From the NCBI GenBank assembly GCA_900752815.1, contig CAADWS010000050.1, forward strand, positions 1 to 14,382: DNA of 14,382 bases, read 5' to 3'. The notes beneath the pieces were generated by a model that saw only the letters and a program-made list of their open reading frames with translations, ran no database searches and was not told the origin of the DNA. Below, piece after piece: positions 14,341 through 14,382 of the stretch. This DNA is from Bacteroidaceae bacterium (GTDB lineage: Bacteria; Bacteroidota; Bacteroidia; Bacteroidales; Bacteroidaceae). How positions within the stretch are numbered: the first letter of the stretch is position 1; the number at the start of each line of letters is the position of its first letter. Made by a program: the position numbers and the translations under genes.

Positions 14341-14382
14341 TAGGCTTTTCATTTTTGTAATTAATATATTGGAGGATTGTAA

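Noticed and set aside
14280..14382. A complete cobalamin riboswitch in the leader
   Set aside because: Neither the B12 box nor GCCACTG is found on the minus strand here, and 103 bases are too few for the aptamer.
1..14382. tRNA or rRNA genes, CRISPR arrays, transposases or insertion sequences
   Set aside because: No cloverleaf or rRNA-like segment, regular spaced repeat, transposase-like protein or terminal inverted repeat with target duplication was recognised by eye.

Overview
The window looks like a member of the order Bacteroidales (gut Bacteroidetes type); I cannot fix the genus. Reasons: four consecutive surface-type lipoproteins with acidic residues after the lipidated cysteine, a BtuG-type propeller beside a TonB-dependent receptor, DUF4465/PKD/DUF5018-type domains, and mostly weak Shine-Dalgarno sequences. 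Apart from one gene fragment at the left edge, every gene lies on the minus strand and reads right to left, apparently as one long operon that starts at or beyond the right edge (14382) and ends near 393.

Transcription order. (1) A leader (14280-14382) with a long inverted repeat. (2) Four predicted outer-membrane surface lipoproteins of unrelated architecture: DUF4465 (13311-14279), triple PKD-like plus a Bacteroidetes C-terminal domain (11490-13235), DUF5018-like plus L-domain/leucine-rich-like repeats (9367-11466), and BtuG (8202-9281). (3) The TonB-dependent receptor BtuB (6098-8188). (4) The periplasmic/inner-membrane importer BtuF-BtuC-BtuD (6093 down to 3221). Together these form a corrinoid (vitamin B12) capture and import system: surface lipoproteins bind the ligand and pass it to BtuB, BtuF collects it in the periplasm, and BtuCD pumps it inward using ATP. 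The B12 assignment rests mainly on the BtuG-like protein next to a short BtuB-style receptor and the FecCD-type ABC genes.

After btuD, in the same direction and tightly packed, come a two-part ThrE-family exporter (2439-3206 and 1942-2442), a DUF6064-type membrane protein (1201-1938), a decayed copy of the 3' end of btuD (986-1140), and a DUF2284 predicted metal-binding protein (393-989). The decayed btuD end overlaps the DUF2284 start by ATGA. This suggests that btuD once led directly into DUF2284 and that the ThrE/DUF6064 cassette was inserted with a second btuD 3' end. The left edge holds the C-terminus of an OmpA-family protein on the plus strand, converging on the operon and closed by a clear intrinsic terminator.

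Three strong RNA hairpins punctuate the surface-lipoprotein half: in the leader, after the DUF4465 gene, and just before btuG. They probably set relative expression. A cobalamin riboswitch would be expected upstream, but I do not see its conserved core in the 103 leader bases present. The least ordinary parts are the duplicated btuD end around the exporter cassette, the set of four different surface lipoproteins, and the base-composition mosaic in the L-domain protein.
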